Position numbers and translations under genes: made by a program. This document shows, piece by piece, positions 35,673-45,733 of a DNA stretch of 64,000 nucleotides. Below the pieces are notes generated by a model that saw only the letters and a program-made list of their open reading frames with translations, was not told the origin of the DNA and did no database searches. Numbering within the stretch: the stretch's first letter is position 1; the number at the start of each line of letters is the position of its first letter. The DNA comes from an uncultured Desulfovibrio sp. (GTDB lineage: Bacteria; Desulfobacterota; Desulfovibrionia; Desulfovibrionales; Desulfovibrionaceae): contig CAJXYU010000002.1 in the NCBI GenBank assembly GCA_913063155.1, positions 558,001 to 622,000 on the forward strand, in the 5' to 3' direction.

Positions 35673-36878
35673 CTAGTGGCGATACGGGCGGACGATATCG
35701 CAATCCCGGTTCAGCTCCACGCCGAAGCCCGGCTTGTCCAAGGTTTCCTTGCTGATGCGCCCGTTCTCGGGCACCGGTTCGTTCACCAGCAGCGGGTGGA
35801 ACTGCGGCCGTACTTCCTGGCAATCCGGGCTGGTCATCAGGTATTCGCTGAACGGCGTATTGGTGAAGGTTATGACCGCATGGTGGGAGTAGACCGACGA
35901 ACCGTGGGGCACCACGAGTTGGCCGCGGGACTTGGCGATGGCCGCGATCTCGGTCAGGGTTGTCAGTCCGCCGCACCAGCCCACGTCGGGTTGCATGATG
36001 TCCACACCGGTTTCGGAAAGGGTGGCGAAGGACTGGATGGTGCCGTGGTGTTCACCGGTGGTCACCATCATGCCGGCCGGTGCATTGCGCTTCAGTTCCC
36101 GGTAGCTGTCGTATTGCTGCGGAGGGAAGCATTCCTCGATCCATTTCAGATTGTAAGGTGCGCAGGCGTGGGCGAGTTTGACGGCGTAGTTCACATCCTG
36201 GCTCATCCAGCAGTCGAGCATCAGCCAGAAGTCCGGGCCGCATTTCTTGCGGTATTCGGCCACCATGGCCGCGTCCTTGCGAATACCTTCGTCCCCGTCA
36301 TGAGGTCCCCAGTGAGTCGGCATCTTGCCGCCGATGAAGCCCATTCCCTTGGCTGCGTCCGGTCGCGCTCCCGTGGCGTAGAAGCGGATTTCGTCGCGCA
36401 CCGCACCGCCCAGCAGCTTGTAGACCGGCATGTCGAGCACCCGGCCGTAGAGGTCCCATAGGGCCAGGTCCACGCACGAAATGGTGTTCATGACGATGCC
36501 GCCCGAGCCCGCATAGTACATGGTCGAGTTGATCATCTGGTCGTGGATCAGCTTGATGTCGCTGACGCAGCGGCCCTCGATGAAGCGGTTGAGGTGGTTT
36601 TCCACGATGAAGCATCCCATTTCGCCGCCCGTGGAAATGGCGAAGCCGGTGACGCCGTTGTCGGCCTCCACTTCGACGATGAGCGTGCCGAGCACATTGA
36701 TTCCGAAGGACTGGCGGGATTGCTCGTACTTCTTGTACTTGCTCATGGGTGTGGCGATGTGGTCATCGATCCAGTGGCCGCCTTTCTGGTCATGGTAGTC
36801 GCCGCCTCCTCCGGCCGCCTTGGCCGTGGCGCCTCCGCAGTAGTAGGCTCTGATCTCCTTGATTTTGGGAAGATTCAT
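35673..36878 (-). CDS. rhmD: L-rhamnonate dehydratase
   Basis: The 401-residue enolase-superfamily enzyme has the size of E. coli RhmD (YfaW). Metal ligands fit [17 protein letters not shown] and TTGEHHG, and the general base His fits [11 protein letters not shown]. The lid and N-terminal region [20 protein letters not shown] is typical. It dehydrates L-rhamnonate to 2-keto-3-deoxy-L-rhamnonate. I chose the ATG at 36,878 because GGAG lies upstream and the length fits. Confidence 0.93.
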   Translation of the reverse strand: MNLPKIKEIRAYYCGGATAKAAGGGGDYHDQKGGHWIDDHIATPMSKYKKYEQSRQSFGINVLGTLIVEVEADNGVTGFAISTGGEMGCFIVENHLNRFIEGRCVSDIKLIHDQMINSTMYYAGSGGIVMNTISCVDLALWDLYGRVLDMPVYKLLGGAVRDEIRFYATGARPDAAKGMGFIGGKMPTHWGPHDGDEGIRKDAAMVAEYRKKCGPDFWLMLDCWMSQDVNYAVKLAHACAPYNLKWIEECFPPQQYDSYRELKRNAPAGMMVTTGEHHGTIQSFATLSETGVDIMQPDVGWCGGLTTLTEIAAIAKSRGQLVVPHGSSVYSHHAVITFTNTPFSEYLMTSPDCQEVRPQFHPLLVNEPVPENGRISKETLDKPGFGVELNRDCDIVRPYRH

Positions 36879-36945
36879 CTTCCGTTCTCCTTGGTTACAG
36901 TATCCCCGGCCGATCCGGAAACACACGGGCGCACCCCATGTGCGC

Positions 36946-37722
36946 CTAGCGTTCCGACCAGCCCAGGTCCCTGGAAATATTACGTGCGCAGGCCACCACC
37001 TGCTCAGTCAGGTCGGCCGTCAGGTCGTCGGTCACCTGCATGGATGCTCCGACGACCGAGATGGCTCCGGCCACTTCTCCCCGGGCATTGAACACGGGGG
37101 CGGCCACACATCGCACATCGGGTTCGTCCTCGCCGTTGTCGAATCCCCAGCCCTGACGGCGTATCAATTTCAGTTCCTCGGCAAGCGCTTCCGGGGTGGC
37201 GATGGTGGTGGGCGTGACCTGCTCGAAGGTGGTTGAAGCGATGATGGACTCGCGCACGGCTTCGGGTTGCCACGCCAGCAGACATTTGCCCACGGCGGAT
37301 CGATGCAGGGAGAGTCGTTTTCCAACATAGGAGCGGACGCTGATGGATCCTTGGGATTCGATCTTCAAGACGTAGTAGGCGGCGTCTCCGTCAAAGATGC
37401 CCAAGTGGCAGAGGAGTCCGGTCCGGGCCATGAGTTTTTCAAGGTGGGGGCGAGATGTTTCGCGGATGTCCAGCTGTTCCGATGCCCGTTCGCCCAGAGC
37501 GATGAGGCGGACCCAGAGTCGGAAATTGCCCCGTTCGTCCTGGGAAATCAGGCCGAGTTGCAGCAACTCCTTGAGAAGCAGGTAGGCCGTGCTTTTGGGG
37601 ATTCCGGAATGCTCGATGAGCTCCGAGGCGGGAGCAGTACCTTGTTCGGCAAGATATTCCAGGATCACCATTGTCCTCTGCAGTGTCGACATTTTATTCT
37701 TTTCCAAAATATTGGACTCCAT
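36946..37722 (-). CDS. rhmR: IclR-family regulator of the rhamnonate cluster
   Basis: The roughly 258-residue IclR protein has an N-terminal winged helix ([39 protein letters not shown]) and the effector domain with [14 protein letters not shown] and [19 protein letters not shown]. It corresponds in position to E. coli YfaX. The start is uncertain: ATG at 37,722, ATG at 37,692 or GTG at 37,743. It sits upstream of rhmD in the same direction. Confidence 0.88.
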   Translation of the reverse strand: MESNILEKNKMSTLQRTMVILEYLAEQGTAPASELIEHSGIPKSTAYLLLKELLQLGLISQDERGNFRLWVRLIALGERASEQLDIRETSRPHLEKLMARTGLLCHLGIFDGDAAYYVLKIESQGSISVRSYVGKRLSLHRSAVGKCLLAWQPEAVRESIIASTTFEQVTPTTIATPEALAEELKLIRRQGWGFDNGEDEPDVRCVAAPVFNARGEVAGAISVVGASMQVTDDLTADLTEQVVACARNISRDLGWSER

Positions 37723-37960
37723 TCCTAGATTTTGAACAGACACTATCCGGCCCCAAGTGGGCTGTCAAGGGAGTGCTCTTGTCGAGTACAGGAGAAATAC
37801 TTTTTTCCGCACGGCTCAAGTTTCCGTGTGCCTGTCCGATGAGTATGCCTCGGGCGATATCCTATGATTTGTTACAATGACGGCAAGGGATTCTAATGCG
37901 CTTGAATCAATCGTCGGCTTGTGCTCTAATCGTCCGCCACTTGTGGGAGAGTGAATCAGC

Positions 37961-39406
37961 ATGAAAGGACCGGAAGTCCACGATACAACCGATCTGTTGA
38001 ACGCCATAGCACGCGGAGCGGAAGCTCTGTTTCGCGGTAAGGGATGGCCCGAAGGCAGGGAAACGCTTTTGGCCGAGCTCGGCAATGTCGCCGGAGTGAG
38101 CCGAGTGTGGCTGCTGCAGGTCATCGGCCGTGGCGACGACTACATTATTCAGGATTACATTGCCGAATGGGTCAGTAATCCTCGATACCGCCTGTTGGGT
38201 GATGAAAGCATAAGCATGTTCCGCACAGCCAGCTCCGACGCCGAGTATTGGGATGTCCATGAGCTGCGCAAGAAGGGAAAACACTATTCCGTCGTTGTCT
38301 CGGAACTGCCGGACTGTCCGTTCAGGCAATTGCTGGACGGGCAGGAGGTGCTCTCCATGCTGACCATCCCCATCATGGTGGACGGCCGCCAATGGGGCGT
38401 GCTGGGCTTGGACGACTGCGAGCGTGAATACCGCTGGAACGAGAGCGAGGTGGCTCTGTTGCGCACCGTCAGTTCCCTGCTGACCAACTCCATACTTCGA
38501 GCCAGGGTGCACTCCCATCAGAAGCAGTTCGACATCCTCAAACGTTTCAACGACTGGTTCGCCTGGGAGTTCGACCTTGGCCGCATGCTTCTTTGGGTCT
38601 CCGGCGATCTCTCCGAAAAGGAGGAGCGGGACGGCCGCTACCTGACCATGCGCAGGACCTTTCGCATGGTTCATCCCCAGGACCGCCGAGCGCTGGTGCG
38701 GGCCGTCAACGCCCATATCGCATCCGGGGAAAAGACCTTCCGCCATGATGTGCGCCTTTACGGTGCGGACAGGGAGTGGAACTGGGTGGAGGTCATCGGC
38801 TTTTTGGAACGGACCGAAAGCGGGGAAGTCTATCAGTTCGCAGGCATCGTGGTGGATATCCGCAAACGCAAGAGTCGGGAGATGAAGTTGAGGCGGCAGG
38901 CCCACAGCGATCCGCTTACCGGTGTGGCCAACCGTAGGACTTTGGACCAGCGGCTGACCTACTATTGCGATCTTGCGGAAAACAACGGTCTGGAGCTTTC
39001 CGTACTGCTCATCGACTTTGACCGCTTCAAGCAGATCAACGATACTTGGGGGCACAAGGTGGGCGACATGGTGCTCACTGAATTCGTGCGCCTTTGCGAG
39101 CAGTGCCTGCGCGGAGGCGACGTGCTCTCCCGTATCGGCGGCGAGGAGTTCGTTGTCCTTTTGCCTGGCGCGGACTGTTCATCGGCCATCAGGGTGGGGG
39201 AACGCATTCGCGAGGCTGTGGAGGATCTGAGCCTGCTTTTGGAGGCGGGCAGCATCGCCTTTACCATCAGCATCGGCTGCGCCACCTGGAACAATGGTGT
39301 GGGCGGTCCCGACGAATTCATGGAACAGGCGGACAAGGCCTTGTACACGGCCAAGCGGTCCGGCCGCAACCGGCTGGTCTGTCACCATCCGGAAGTCATG
39401 GAATAG
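37961..39406 (+). CDS. Diguanylate cyclase with GAF and PAS domains
   Basis: The 481-residue cytoplasmic protein has a GAF domain (about 15-175; MLTIPIMVDGRQWGVLGLDD), a PAS/PAC region (about 190-310) and a C-terminal GGDEF domain. The active-site motif is GGEEF, and an RGGD I-site lies before it, so it should make c-di-GMP with product inhibition. DPLTGVANRRTLDQRL and DFDRFKQINDTWGH are standard. It is monocistronic, with GGGAGA before the ATG and a terminator after. Confidence 0.93.
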   Translation: MKGPEVHDTTDLLNAIARGAEALFRGKGWPEGRETLLAELGNVAGVSRVWLLQVIGRGDDYIIQDYIAEWVSNPRYRLLGDESISMFRTASSDAEYWDVHELRKKGKHYSVVVSELPDCPFRQLLDGQEVLSMLTIPIMVDGRQWGVLGLDDCEREYRWNESEVALLRTVSSLLTNSILRARVHSHQKQFDILKRFNDWFAWEFDLGRMLLWVSGDLSEKEERDGRYLTMRRTFRMVHPQDRRALVRAVNAHIASGEKTFRHDVRLYGADREWNWVEVIGFLERTESGEVYQFAGIVVDIRKRKSREMKLRRQAHSDPLTGVANRRTLDQRLTYYCDLAENNGLELSVLLIDFDRFKQINDTWGHKVGDMVLTEFVRLCEQCLRGGDVLSRIGGEEFVVLLPGADCSSAIRVGERIREAVEDLSLLLEAGSIAFTISIGCATWNNGVGGPDEFMEQADKALYTAKRSGRNRLVCHHPEVME

Positions 39407-39409
39407 AAA

Positions 39410-39431
39410 AAGGGAGGCGAAAGCCTCCCTT
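39410..39431. terminator. Bidirectional terminator
   Basis: A 9-bp stem (AAGGGAGGC / GCCTCCCTT) with a GAAA tetraloop lies between convergent genes. Confidence 0.8.
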
Positions 39432-39441
39432 GCTTGTTGAT

Positions 39442-40554
39442 CTATTCAGGGCTCTTCATCATCTCAGCCACGAGCCGCGCCGTGTCGTACATGTCCTGCA
39501 GGGAGATGCTCTCTTTCGTGGTGTGCACCGCCTCCATTCCATTGCTGATGTTGACCACGGAGTAGCCCTTGCCGAACAGGATGTTGGCGTCGCTGCCACC
39601 GCCGCAGGGCACGGCCTCGAACTTCAGTCCCAGGCGTTCGCAGCACTCATCGGTCTTTTGGAGCAGCGGGCTGTCCGCAGGGACCGTCAGGGCGGGATAG
39701 GATATGGTGTATTCGAAGTCCACGCTTCCGCCGATGTTTTGGGCGGCCTCGTCACAGCATTGCTTCATGTGGTCGAGTTGCTTCTGGAGTTTGGCGTCGT
39801 CCAGGGAGCGGGCTTCCGCGGTCAGGGTGCAGGTTTCGGCCACGATGTTGGTGACCGTGCCGCCCTCGATCTTGCCCAGGTTGGCGGTGGTCTCCTCGTC
39901 GATGCGCAGCAGGCTCATGCGCCGGATGGCGTCTGCGGCCAACTGGATGGCGGAAACCCCTTTTTCCGGCTCCATGCCCGCGTGGGCTGGCTTTCCGTGG
40001 AAGGTGACGTCGATGCCGGCCTTGGCCGGGGCCTTGACGATGGTGGTGCCTATGGGGCCGCCCGCATCGCTGATGACCACTTTCTTTACGGGCAGGTCGG
40101 CGGCGCTCAGGTTTTTGGCGCCGTGCATGCCGGATTCCTCGGCAATGGTGAAGAGCAGGTAGATGTCCGGATGGGGGATGTTTTCCTCTTTCAGATGCAG
40201 TGCCGCTTCCAGGATGGCGGCGATGCCCGCCTTGTCGTCCCCGCCAAGAACTGTTTCGCCTTCGGAGCTGATTTTGTCGTCCTCCACCACGGGTTTGATG
40301 CCCAGACATGGGGGGACACAGTCCATGTGGGCGGAAAATGCGATGGGCTCGCCCCCGCCCGTGGCCTGAATGCGCACGATGACGTTGCCCGTATCGCCGT
40401 CGCAGAGTTTGCCCGCGTTGTCCACCCGTACCAGCCAGCGCTGCTGCGTTGCGAATTCTTTGAGATACTCGGCCATGGCTGCTTCCTTGAAGGAAGGACT
40501 GTCTATGCGCACCATGTCGAGAAAGTTTTTCAGGATTCTGTCTTTATTCAGCAT
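39442..40554 (-). CDS. M20-family metallopeptidase (PepT-like)
   Basis: The 370-residue enzyme has the M20/M25 zinc pattern: SAHMDCVPP (first His and Asp), LGGDDKAGIAAIL (bridging Asp), FTIAEESGMHG (catalytic Glu pair) and the late His in MEAVHTTKESIS. It is closest to the PepT2/tripeptidase-like group. GGAGG precedes the ATG. No pathway partner is adjacent, so a general peptidase role is likely. Confidence 0.9.
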   Translation of the reverse strand: MLNKDRILKNFLDMVRIDSPSFKEAAMAEYLKEFATQQRWLVRVDNAGKLCDGDTGNVIVRIQATGGGEPIAFSAHMDCVPPCLGIKPVVEDDKISSEGETVLGGDDKAGIAAILEAALHLKEENIPHPDIYLLFTIAEESGMHGAKNLSAADLPVKKVVISDAGGPIGTTIVKAPAKAGIDVTFHGKPAHAGMEPEKGVSAIQLAADAIRRMSLLRIDEETTANLGKIEGGTVTNIVAETCTLTAEARSLDDAKLQKQLDHMKQCCDEAAQNIGGSVDFEYTISYPALTVPADSPLLQKTDECCERLGLKFEAVPCGGGSDANILFGKGYSVVNISNGMEAVHTTKESISLQDMYDTARLVAEMMKSPE

Positions 40555-40688
40555 GAAGCCTCCAAGATATATGGAAATTTAGGCGATTTTTAGCGGATCG
40601 CCTTGAGGCGATCTCCGCAGAAGCTGGAAAAATGCACCAAAATAACATTTCTTTCAATGAAAGGTGACTGGGAAAAGAAATTCTTTTC

Positions 40689-41870
40689 TCATGCCTTTTT
40701 CAGGGTGATGAGGGTGATTTCCGGCGGTGCGCCCAGGCGCAGGGGCGGCCCCCAGTAGCCCGTGCCCTTGCTCACATAGAGCTTTGTTCCGTTCACGTCG
40801 TGCAGTCCCTTCACATAAGGCTGCATGTACCGGATGACCTCGGTCCAAGGGAAGAACTGTCCGCCGTGGGTGTGGCCGGAAAGCTGAATGTCGAACCCGG
40901 CCTCGGACGCCTTGAACACGGATTTCGGCTGATGGGCCAGGAGGATGGACACATCGTGTTCGGGCGCCCCCTTCCTGGCTTCCATCGGATCGGATACATG
41001 GGATGGTTCGATGCGTTGTGAGTTGTAGTCGGTTACACCGGCCAACAGGATTGTGCCCTCTCCCTTTCGGATAACGACGTAGTCGTTGACCAGCGGTTTT
41101 AATCCGATTCTCTCGATCTCCTTCAGCCAGGGCTGTACGCCGGAATAATATTCGTGATTGCCGGTGACGAAGAATTTGCCGTGGGGCGCACGGAGGGCCT
41201 TGAAAGGGACGACATCCGGGTGCAGCCACAGGGCATGCCCGTCGATCATGTCACCGGTGTGCACGATCATGTCCGGCTCCAGTTCGTTGACCATATTCAC
41301 GCAGCGGGCGATCCAGTCGCCTTTGATGGTCGGCCCCACGTGGGTGTCCGTGAGTTGGGCGATGGTGAATCCGTCCAGATCGTCGGGCAGGTTCTTGACG
41401 GGGATGGTCAGGCGCACGATGTCCGGCATGCGCCTGGCCTCGTGGATGGAGTAGGCGGTGAGCGGTACGGCCGCGGCGACAATGGCCGCATTGGCGGCGT
41501 TGACAAGGAAACGCCTGCGCGACGGGTCGTGGGTCTTGAAGAATATTTTCCGCTGGTCGGGCTGCACCCTGCGGAAGAGTCGCAGGAACCAGCGAAGAAT
41601 CAACAACCCGTCCCGAGCCAGCAGCATGAGGATGACGAAGGAGACGAATCCCAGGGTGACAAAGCCGATCCAGTCGACGGCGTCGAGGATGGCCGGGTTG
41701 TGCCCGTTGATGCGGACGAACCAGGTCATGCGCTGGCCTATGATGATCACCGCCAGAAGCAGCCACAGGAAAAGACGCTTCCTCGGGCTGAGCGGCAACG
41801 GACAAATGAGCCGCCATCCGAGGTAGGCGATGATGAACAGTGAGACTGATAAGACAATCAGTAGCCACAT
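40689..41870 (-). CDS. Membrane-anchored metallophosphoesterase
   Basis: The 393-residue protein has membrane helices at the N terminus (LLIVLSVSLFIIAYLGWRLI and two or three more to about residue 95). A positively charged stretch SRRRFLVNAANA follows, and then a calcineurin-like phosphoesterase domain with LTDTHVGP, HTGDMIDG, GNHEYY and SGHTHGGQ. This matches the YkuE/YaeI-like group. The ATG at 41,870 has GGAG upstream; two upstream ATGs lack one. Confidence 0.9.
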   Translation of the reverse strand: MWLLIVLSVSLFIIAYLGWRLICPLPLSPRKRLFLWLLLAVIIIGQRMTWFVRINGHNPAILDAVDWIGFVTLGFVSFVILMLLARDGLLILRWFLRLFRRVQPDQRKIFFKTHDPSRRRFLVNAANAAIVAAAVPLTAYSIHEARRMPDIVRLTIPVKNLPDDLDGFTIAQLTDTHVGPTIKGDWIARCVNMVNELEPDMIVHTGDMIDGHALWLHPDVVPFKALRAPHGKFFVTGNHEYYSGVQPWLKEIERIGLKPLVNDYVVIRKGEGTILLAGVTDYNSQRIEPSHVSDPMEARKGAPEHDVSILLAHQPKSVFKASEAGFDIQLSGHTHGGQFFPWTEVIRYMQPYVKGLHDVNGTKLYVSKGTGYWGPPLRLGAPPEITLITLKKA

Positions 41871-42248
41871 ATGTGTGACGCTCCGTATACGGTTTGTATG
41901 CATTGTGTCTGAAAATGACCAATGATGCAACACAGTTGGCTGCTGCATGGGTGTTTCGTGTCTGGAGCGTATGGTGTCGTGTCTTTTTTTTGCGGCATGG
42001 ATGGTTGGTATTATATTGAAATATATTTATTATTTTTTTTGTATGGCAATTCGTTGAACGGGAAGTTCACAGCTGTCCTCAGCTTGAAAACAAGGTGAAA
42101 CAATGCCGGGGAAGCGGTTCGGAGCCGCCGACATATCGGAGTGGGCCGGATGAAAGGCGCAAGAAAAGCCAAAGCCGACAAGTCTTCATATGGAAGCGAG
42201 GCTTTGGCCTTTTTGCTGCACTGCCGGATGTCCTTTCCAGGCAGTCGG
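41871..42248. other. 378-bp intergenic region
   Basis: It holds an A/T-rich stretch at 42,008-42,050, a doubtful 16-codon ORF at 42,103-42,153 and the terminator at 42,167. I see no convincing gene or riboswitch here. Confidence 0.55.
42167..42214. terminator. Terminator after argB
   Basis: AGCCAAAGCC pairs with GGCTTTGGCCT, with T-runs on both strands. It lies 35 bp after the argB stop. Confidence 0.65.
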
Positions 42249-43157
42249 TCAATCGGGAACGATTTCCGTTCCTATGCCGGAGCGGGTGAACATTTCGAGG
42301 AGGATGCAGTTTTCCACCCGACCGTCGATAATGTGCGCCTTTTCCACGTATTCCAGAGCTTCGAGGCAGCAGCGTATCTTGGGTATCATGCCGCCCGTGG
42401 CCGTGCCGTCATCGATGGCGTCGAAAGCTTCGGTGCGGGTCATGGAGGTGATCAACTCACCGTCCTTGTCCAGCAACCCGGCCACGTCCGTGAGCAGGTG
42501 CAGCCGTTTGGCCTTCAGGGCCGCAGCCACTGCGCCGGCTACAGAGTCCGCGTTGATATTGTAGGTGTTGCCTTTGTCATCCACGCCCACCGGAGCAATG
42601 ACCGGGATGAACCCGGACTGCTCGATGGAACGGATTACGTCCACGTTCACTTCGGCCACTTCACCCACCTTGCCCAGGTCGATGATTTCCGGGGCGGCGT
42701 GCTCTTTCTGGATGGCCAGCTCCTTGGGTTCGGCCTTGATGAGCATGCCGTCCTTGCCGGACAGGCCCACGGCGCGGCCGCCGTGCAGGTTGATGAGGTT
42801 GACGATCTGCTTGTTCACCTTGCCCACCAGCACCATTTCCACCACGTCCATGGTGGCGTCGTCCGTGATGCGGTAACCCTGGCGGAATTGGGTGGGGATT
42901 TTTAGAGCCTCAAGCATCTCGCCTATCTGCGGACCGCCGCCGTGCACGATGACCGGGTTCACGCCGATGTATTTGAGCAGGATGACGTTGAGGGCGAAAG
43001 CCTTCTTGAGGTTTTCGTCGATCATGGCGTTGCCGCCGTACTTGATGACCACGGTCTTGCCGAAAAATTCGCTGATGTAAGGCAGGGTCTCGATGATGCC
43101 TTTGGCCTGCATCTGGTAGCGCTTCATGTCGCGCTCGGAAATGGGCTGTTTCTTCAT
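42249..43157 (-). CDS. argB: Acetylglutamate kinase
   Basis: The 302-residue amino-acid kinase phosphorylates N-acetylglutamate, the second step of arginine synthesis. It shows [48 protein letters not shown] and [15 protein letters not shown]. The N-terminal helix (about 25 residues before the first strand) is of the kind found in arginine-inhibited enzymes. The ATG at 43,157 gives the normal length. Confidence 0.96.
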   Translation of the reverse strand: MKKQPISERDMKRYQMQAKGIIETLPYISEFFGKTVVIKYGGNAMIDENLKKAFALNVILLKYIGVNPVIVHGGGPQIGEMLEALKIPTQFRQGYRITDDATMDVVEMVLVGKVNKQIVNLINLHGGRAVGLSGKDGMLIKAEPKELAIQKEHAAPEIIDLGKVGEVAEVNVDVIRSIEQSGFIPVIAPVGVDDKGNTYNINADSVAGAVAAALKAKRLHLLTDVAGLLDKDGELITSMTRTEAFDAIDDGTATGGMIPKIRCCLEALEYVEKAHIIDGRVENCILLEMFTRSGIGTEIVPD

Positions 43158-43326
43158 GATGCTCGGTGCACTCCGTTTCGTATCGAATTCTGGAGTGATA
43201 CTTGCCCAAGCCGTGTCCGCTGTCAATGTGCAAACATATCAGAGGTGTTTTGATGACATGAAAGGCGTCTTTCGTTATCTTCACGGATGGAATCAGGTTC
43301 TTGGAACGCAACCTTGGGAGACCACA

Positions 43327-44523
43327 ATGCAGTCGTATCGCTTCAACCGAATGGAACTGGCCGGTTCCATGGGGGACCTCGGGGCTCTGCTGCCGTTGGC
43401 CATCGGCATGGTCATGGTCAATGGACTTGATCCCGTGGGATTGTTCGTCAGCGTGGGCTTGCTCTATGTTGCGGGCGGGCTGTATTTTCACGTGCCCATA
43501 GCGGTGCAGCCCATGAAAGTGGTTTCGGCTTACGCCATCGCCACCGCCGCCACCCAGACGCAGATCACGGCTTCGGGCCTGCTTTTGGCCGCCATGCTGC
43601 TGTTTTTCGGCATCACCGGGCTGGTGGACGTTATTTCCCGTGCCATTCCCAAAGCCGTCATCCGGGGGGTGCAGCTTTCCACCGGCGCATTGCTCATGGG
43701 GAAGGGGATGGGGTTCATCACAGGCACTTCGGCGTTTCAAGCCGCGGAAGGAGCCGCCGAGCCCTATCTGGCCATCCAGGCTCTGGGGCCCGTTCCCGTG
43801 GGGATCCTCATCGGTGTCATCCTGAGTGCGGCCACGCTTTTGCTCCTGAACAACGAAAAGTATCCGGCCGCATTGGTGGTGGTCGCCGCCGGGGCTGCCA
43901 GCGGACTTTTGCTGGGGGCCTACAGCGGGCTGACAAATATTTCCCCGGGCCTGCATCTGCCTGATTTCCTGCCTTTCGGTTTTCCCGCCGGCATCGATTT
44001 CACCTGGGCGTTTCTGGCCTTGGCCCTGCCGCAGATACCCATGACCCTGGGCAACGCGGTCATCGCCAATCGTGATTTGAGCTTCGAATATTTCGGGGAC
44101 GAGAGCCGCAGGGTCACGGATCGGGCCTTGTGCATCTGCATGGGGCTGGCCAACATTGTCGCGGCCCTGCTGGGGGGCATGCCCATCTGCCACGGTGCGG
44201 GAGGTCTGGCGGCCCATTACCGTTTCGGTGCGCGCACGGGCGGTTCCAACCTGATCATAGGCTCGATTTTCCTCATGCTGGCGTTCGTCTGCGGTTCGGG
44301 TATCGTTTACGTCATGCACGTCATGCCCCTGGCTGCGCTGGGAGTGCTGCTGATTTTCGCGGGGGTGCAGCTCGGGTTGGCCATCATGGATCTGCGGGAA
44401 CGGGAGGAGTTGTTCGTGGCTCTGTGCATGGTGGGGGTCACCCTGGGAGCCAATCTGGCCTGGGCGTTCGGTGTGGGATTGTTCCTGGCCTATGTCATCA
44501 GGCGTGGCCGAGTGAGTGTTTAG
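43327..44523 (+). CDS. MOT1-type sulfate/molybdate permease
   Basis: The 398-residue protein has about ten membrane helices and the two MOT1 signature regions of the SulP-related putative sulfate/molybdate transporters: GSMGDLGALLPLAIGM near the N terminus and LPQIPMTLGNAVIA in the middle. GGMPICHGAGGLAAHYRFGA is also typical. Known eukaryotic MOT1 proteins carry molybdate; in a sulfate reducer either anion is plausible. GGGAG lies before the ATG at 43,327. It is divergent from argB. Confidence 0.85.
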   Translation: MQSYRFNRMELAGSMGDLGALLPLAIGMVMVNGLDPVGLFVSVGLLYVAGGLYFHVPIAVQPMKVVSAYAIATAATQTQITASGLLLAAMLLFFGITGLVDVISRAIPKAVIRGVQLSTGALLMGKGMGFITGTSAFQAAEGAAEPYLAIQALGPVPVGILIGVILSAATLLLLNNEKYPAALVVVAAGAASGLLLGAYSGLTNISPGLHLPDFLPFGFPAGIDFTWAFLALALPQIPMTLGNAVIANRDLSFEYFGDESRRVTDRALCICMGLANIVAALLGGMPICHGAGGLAAHYRFGARTGGSNLIIGSIFLMLAFVCGSGIVYVMHVMPLAALGVLLIFAGVQLGLAIMDLREREELFVALCMVGVTLGANLAWAFGVGLFLAYVIRRGRVSV

Positions 44524-44568
44524 AGCAAGATTGTCGAAAGGGAGAGCATCTCATTTGTTGCAGCAAAA

Positions 44569-44603
44569 AAAGCCGGAGCGTGTATCGCGTTCCGGCTTTA
44601 TGT
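44569..44603. terminator. Terminator between convergent genes
   Basis: AAAGCCGGA and TCCGGCTTT form the stem, with A- and T-rich flanks. Confidence 0.75.
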
Positions 44604-44619
44604 TTTTGAAGGGGACTTC

Positions 44620-45354
44620 CTAGGCGGTCAGGCGTTCGCAGTGACGCAGGAATTTTTGCGCTTCGACGAACGAGGGGTTGAGCTCCAGGGCCGTCTTGAG
44701 GGACTTGATGCAGCCGTCCTGGTCGCCGCGTTCGTAGTGCACCCGGGCCAGGTTGAAATAGAGATTTTCGTCCCTGGTGGTGAACTCGAGGGCCTTGTTG
44801 TAGTAGCGGAGCGATTCGTCGTACATGCCGTTCTTGCGCAGGCTGATGCCGAATTCGTTGAAACGCTTGCGTTGCTCCATGACAAAGACTTCGTCGATGC
44901 TCAGCAGGGTGTCCACCACCTTCTTGAGCTTGTCGAATTCCTTTTTCTCGGCATAGACCTTGCCCAGTCCCATGTTGGCTTCCACGTTGAGCTCATCGAT
45001 CATGAGCGCCTTGATGAACTGCTGTTCGGCCTCGTCCAGGTCGCCCTTTTCGAAATATTCCTGCCCCTTTTTGATTTTGCGGGCCAACGATTCCAGCGCG
45101 GGCACGGTGTTCATGCGGTAGTAGGCCGGCTCGGGCGTGTACACGGGCAGGAATTTGTTCTTCTTGACCATGCTTTTGATGCCCGAAGGCACGTGATACT
45201 GGTTGAGAGGCTGCACTTCAAAATCTTCCGGCGACAGGATGCGTACATACCAATAGGTAATGTTTGCGTGCGCCTGTTTTGTGCCGCCGGTGCCGATGGC
45301 CTCTTCTTTTCGTAGAGAAAATACCCCGAGAATTTGCGGGAATTTCTGCGCCAT
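44620..45354 (-). CDS. TPR-repeat protein
   Basis: The 244-residue soluble protein has three to four TPR units from about residue 95: KIKKGQEYFEKGDLDEAEQQ, RFNEFGISLRKNGMYDESLR and NLYFNLARVHYERGDQDGCI. The N-terminal 90 residues are not TPR. It is probably a scaffold, and its partners are unknown. GAGGT precedes the ATG. Confidence 0.82.
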   Translation of the reverse strand: MAQKFPQILGVFSLRKEEAIGTGGTKQAHANITYWYVRILSPEDFEVQPLNQYHVPSGIKSMVKKNKFLPVYTPEPAYYRMNTVPALESLARKIKKGQEYFEKGDLDEAEQQFIKALMIDELNVEANMGLGKVYAEKKEFDKLKKVVDTLLSIDEVFVMEQRKRFNEFGISLRKNGMYDESLRYYNKALEFTTRDENLYFNLARVHYERGDQDGCIKSLKTALELNPSFVEAQKFLRHCERLTA

Positions 45355-45502
45355 GTCCTACCTCTGATTCCGAACGGGAATAACTTCGTATGAAGATTAA
45401 TAAAATTCTAAGCGATAATAATAGCTGTCAGAGCTAATGGCAACTGTCGGGCTTTTATTTTCTCGTATGAATTCGTTAGATCGGCAGCCCTCGGGGGGAG
45501 AG

Positions 45503-45649
45503 TCAGGCCAGGACCAGGCGGTAGAGAAGGCGTTCGTAGCAGCCGCTCACGATGCGAGCCACTCCATAGGAGAATCCCCAATCCCGGAGTCTGCAATAGA
45601 CATGCAGGGGATTGAAGTGGTGCTGCATATGTAACTTGAAGCGACTCAT
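45503..45649 (-). CDS. Small ORF, 48 residues
   Basis: The ATG at 45,649 follows AAGGAAGG at good spacing. The peptide begins MSRFKLHMQHHFNPLHVYCR, then LRDWGFSYGVARIVSGCYER, and ends LLYRLVLA; it is His-, Arg- and Tyr-rich with two Cys. It is 84 bp after the MFS gene in the same direction. I cannot name a family, but the Shine-Dalgarno, the composition and the otherwise empty gap make it a credible gene. Confidence 0.6.
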   Translation of the reverse strand: MSRFKLHMQHHFNPLHVYCRLRDWGFSYGVARIVSGCYERLLYRLVLA

Positions 45650-45733
45650 GGTTTACCTTCCTTGTCTTCCTTATCGGACTTTATCGGGAGGAACATTAGG
45701 GCCGCACGGGTCGGAGGGACCATGAGAGAATGC

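Noticed and set aside
42103..42153. 16-codon ORF (MPGKRFGAADISEWAG) with a modest Shine-Dalgarno
   Set aside because: It is too short, with no strong initiation signal and no conserved context; it may be chance in a GC-rich gap.
42910..44319. 469-codon leftward open frame
   Set aside because: It covers the MOT1 permease antisense and part of argB in another frame; no domain and no Shine-Dalgarno.
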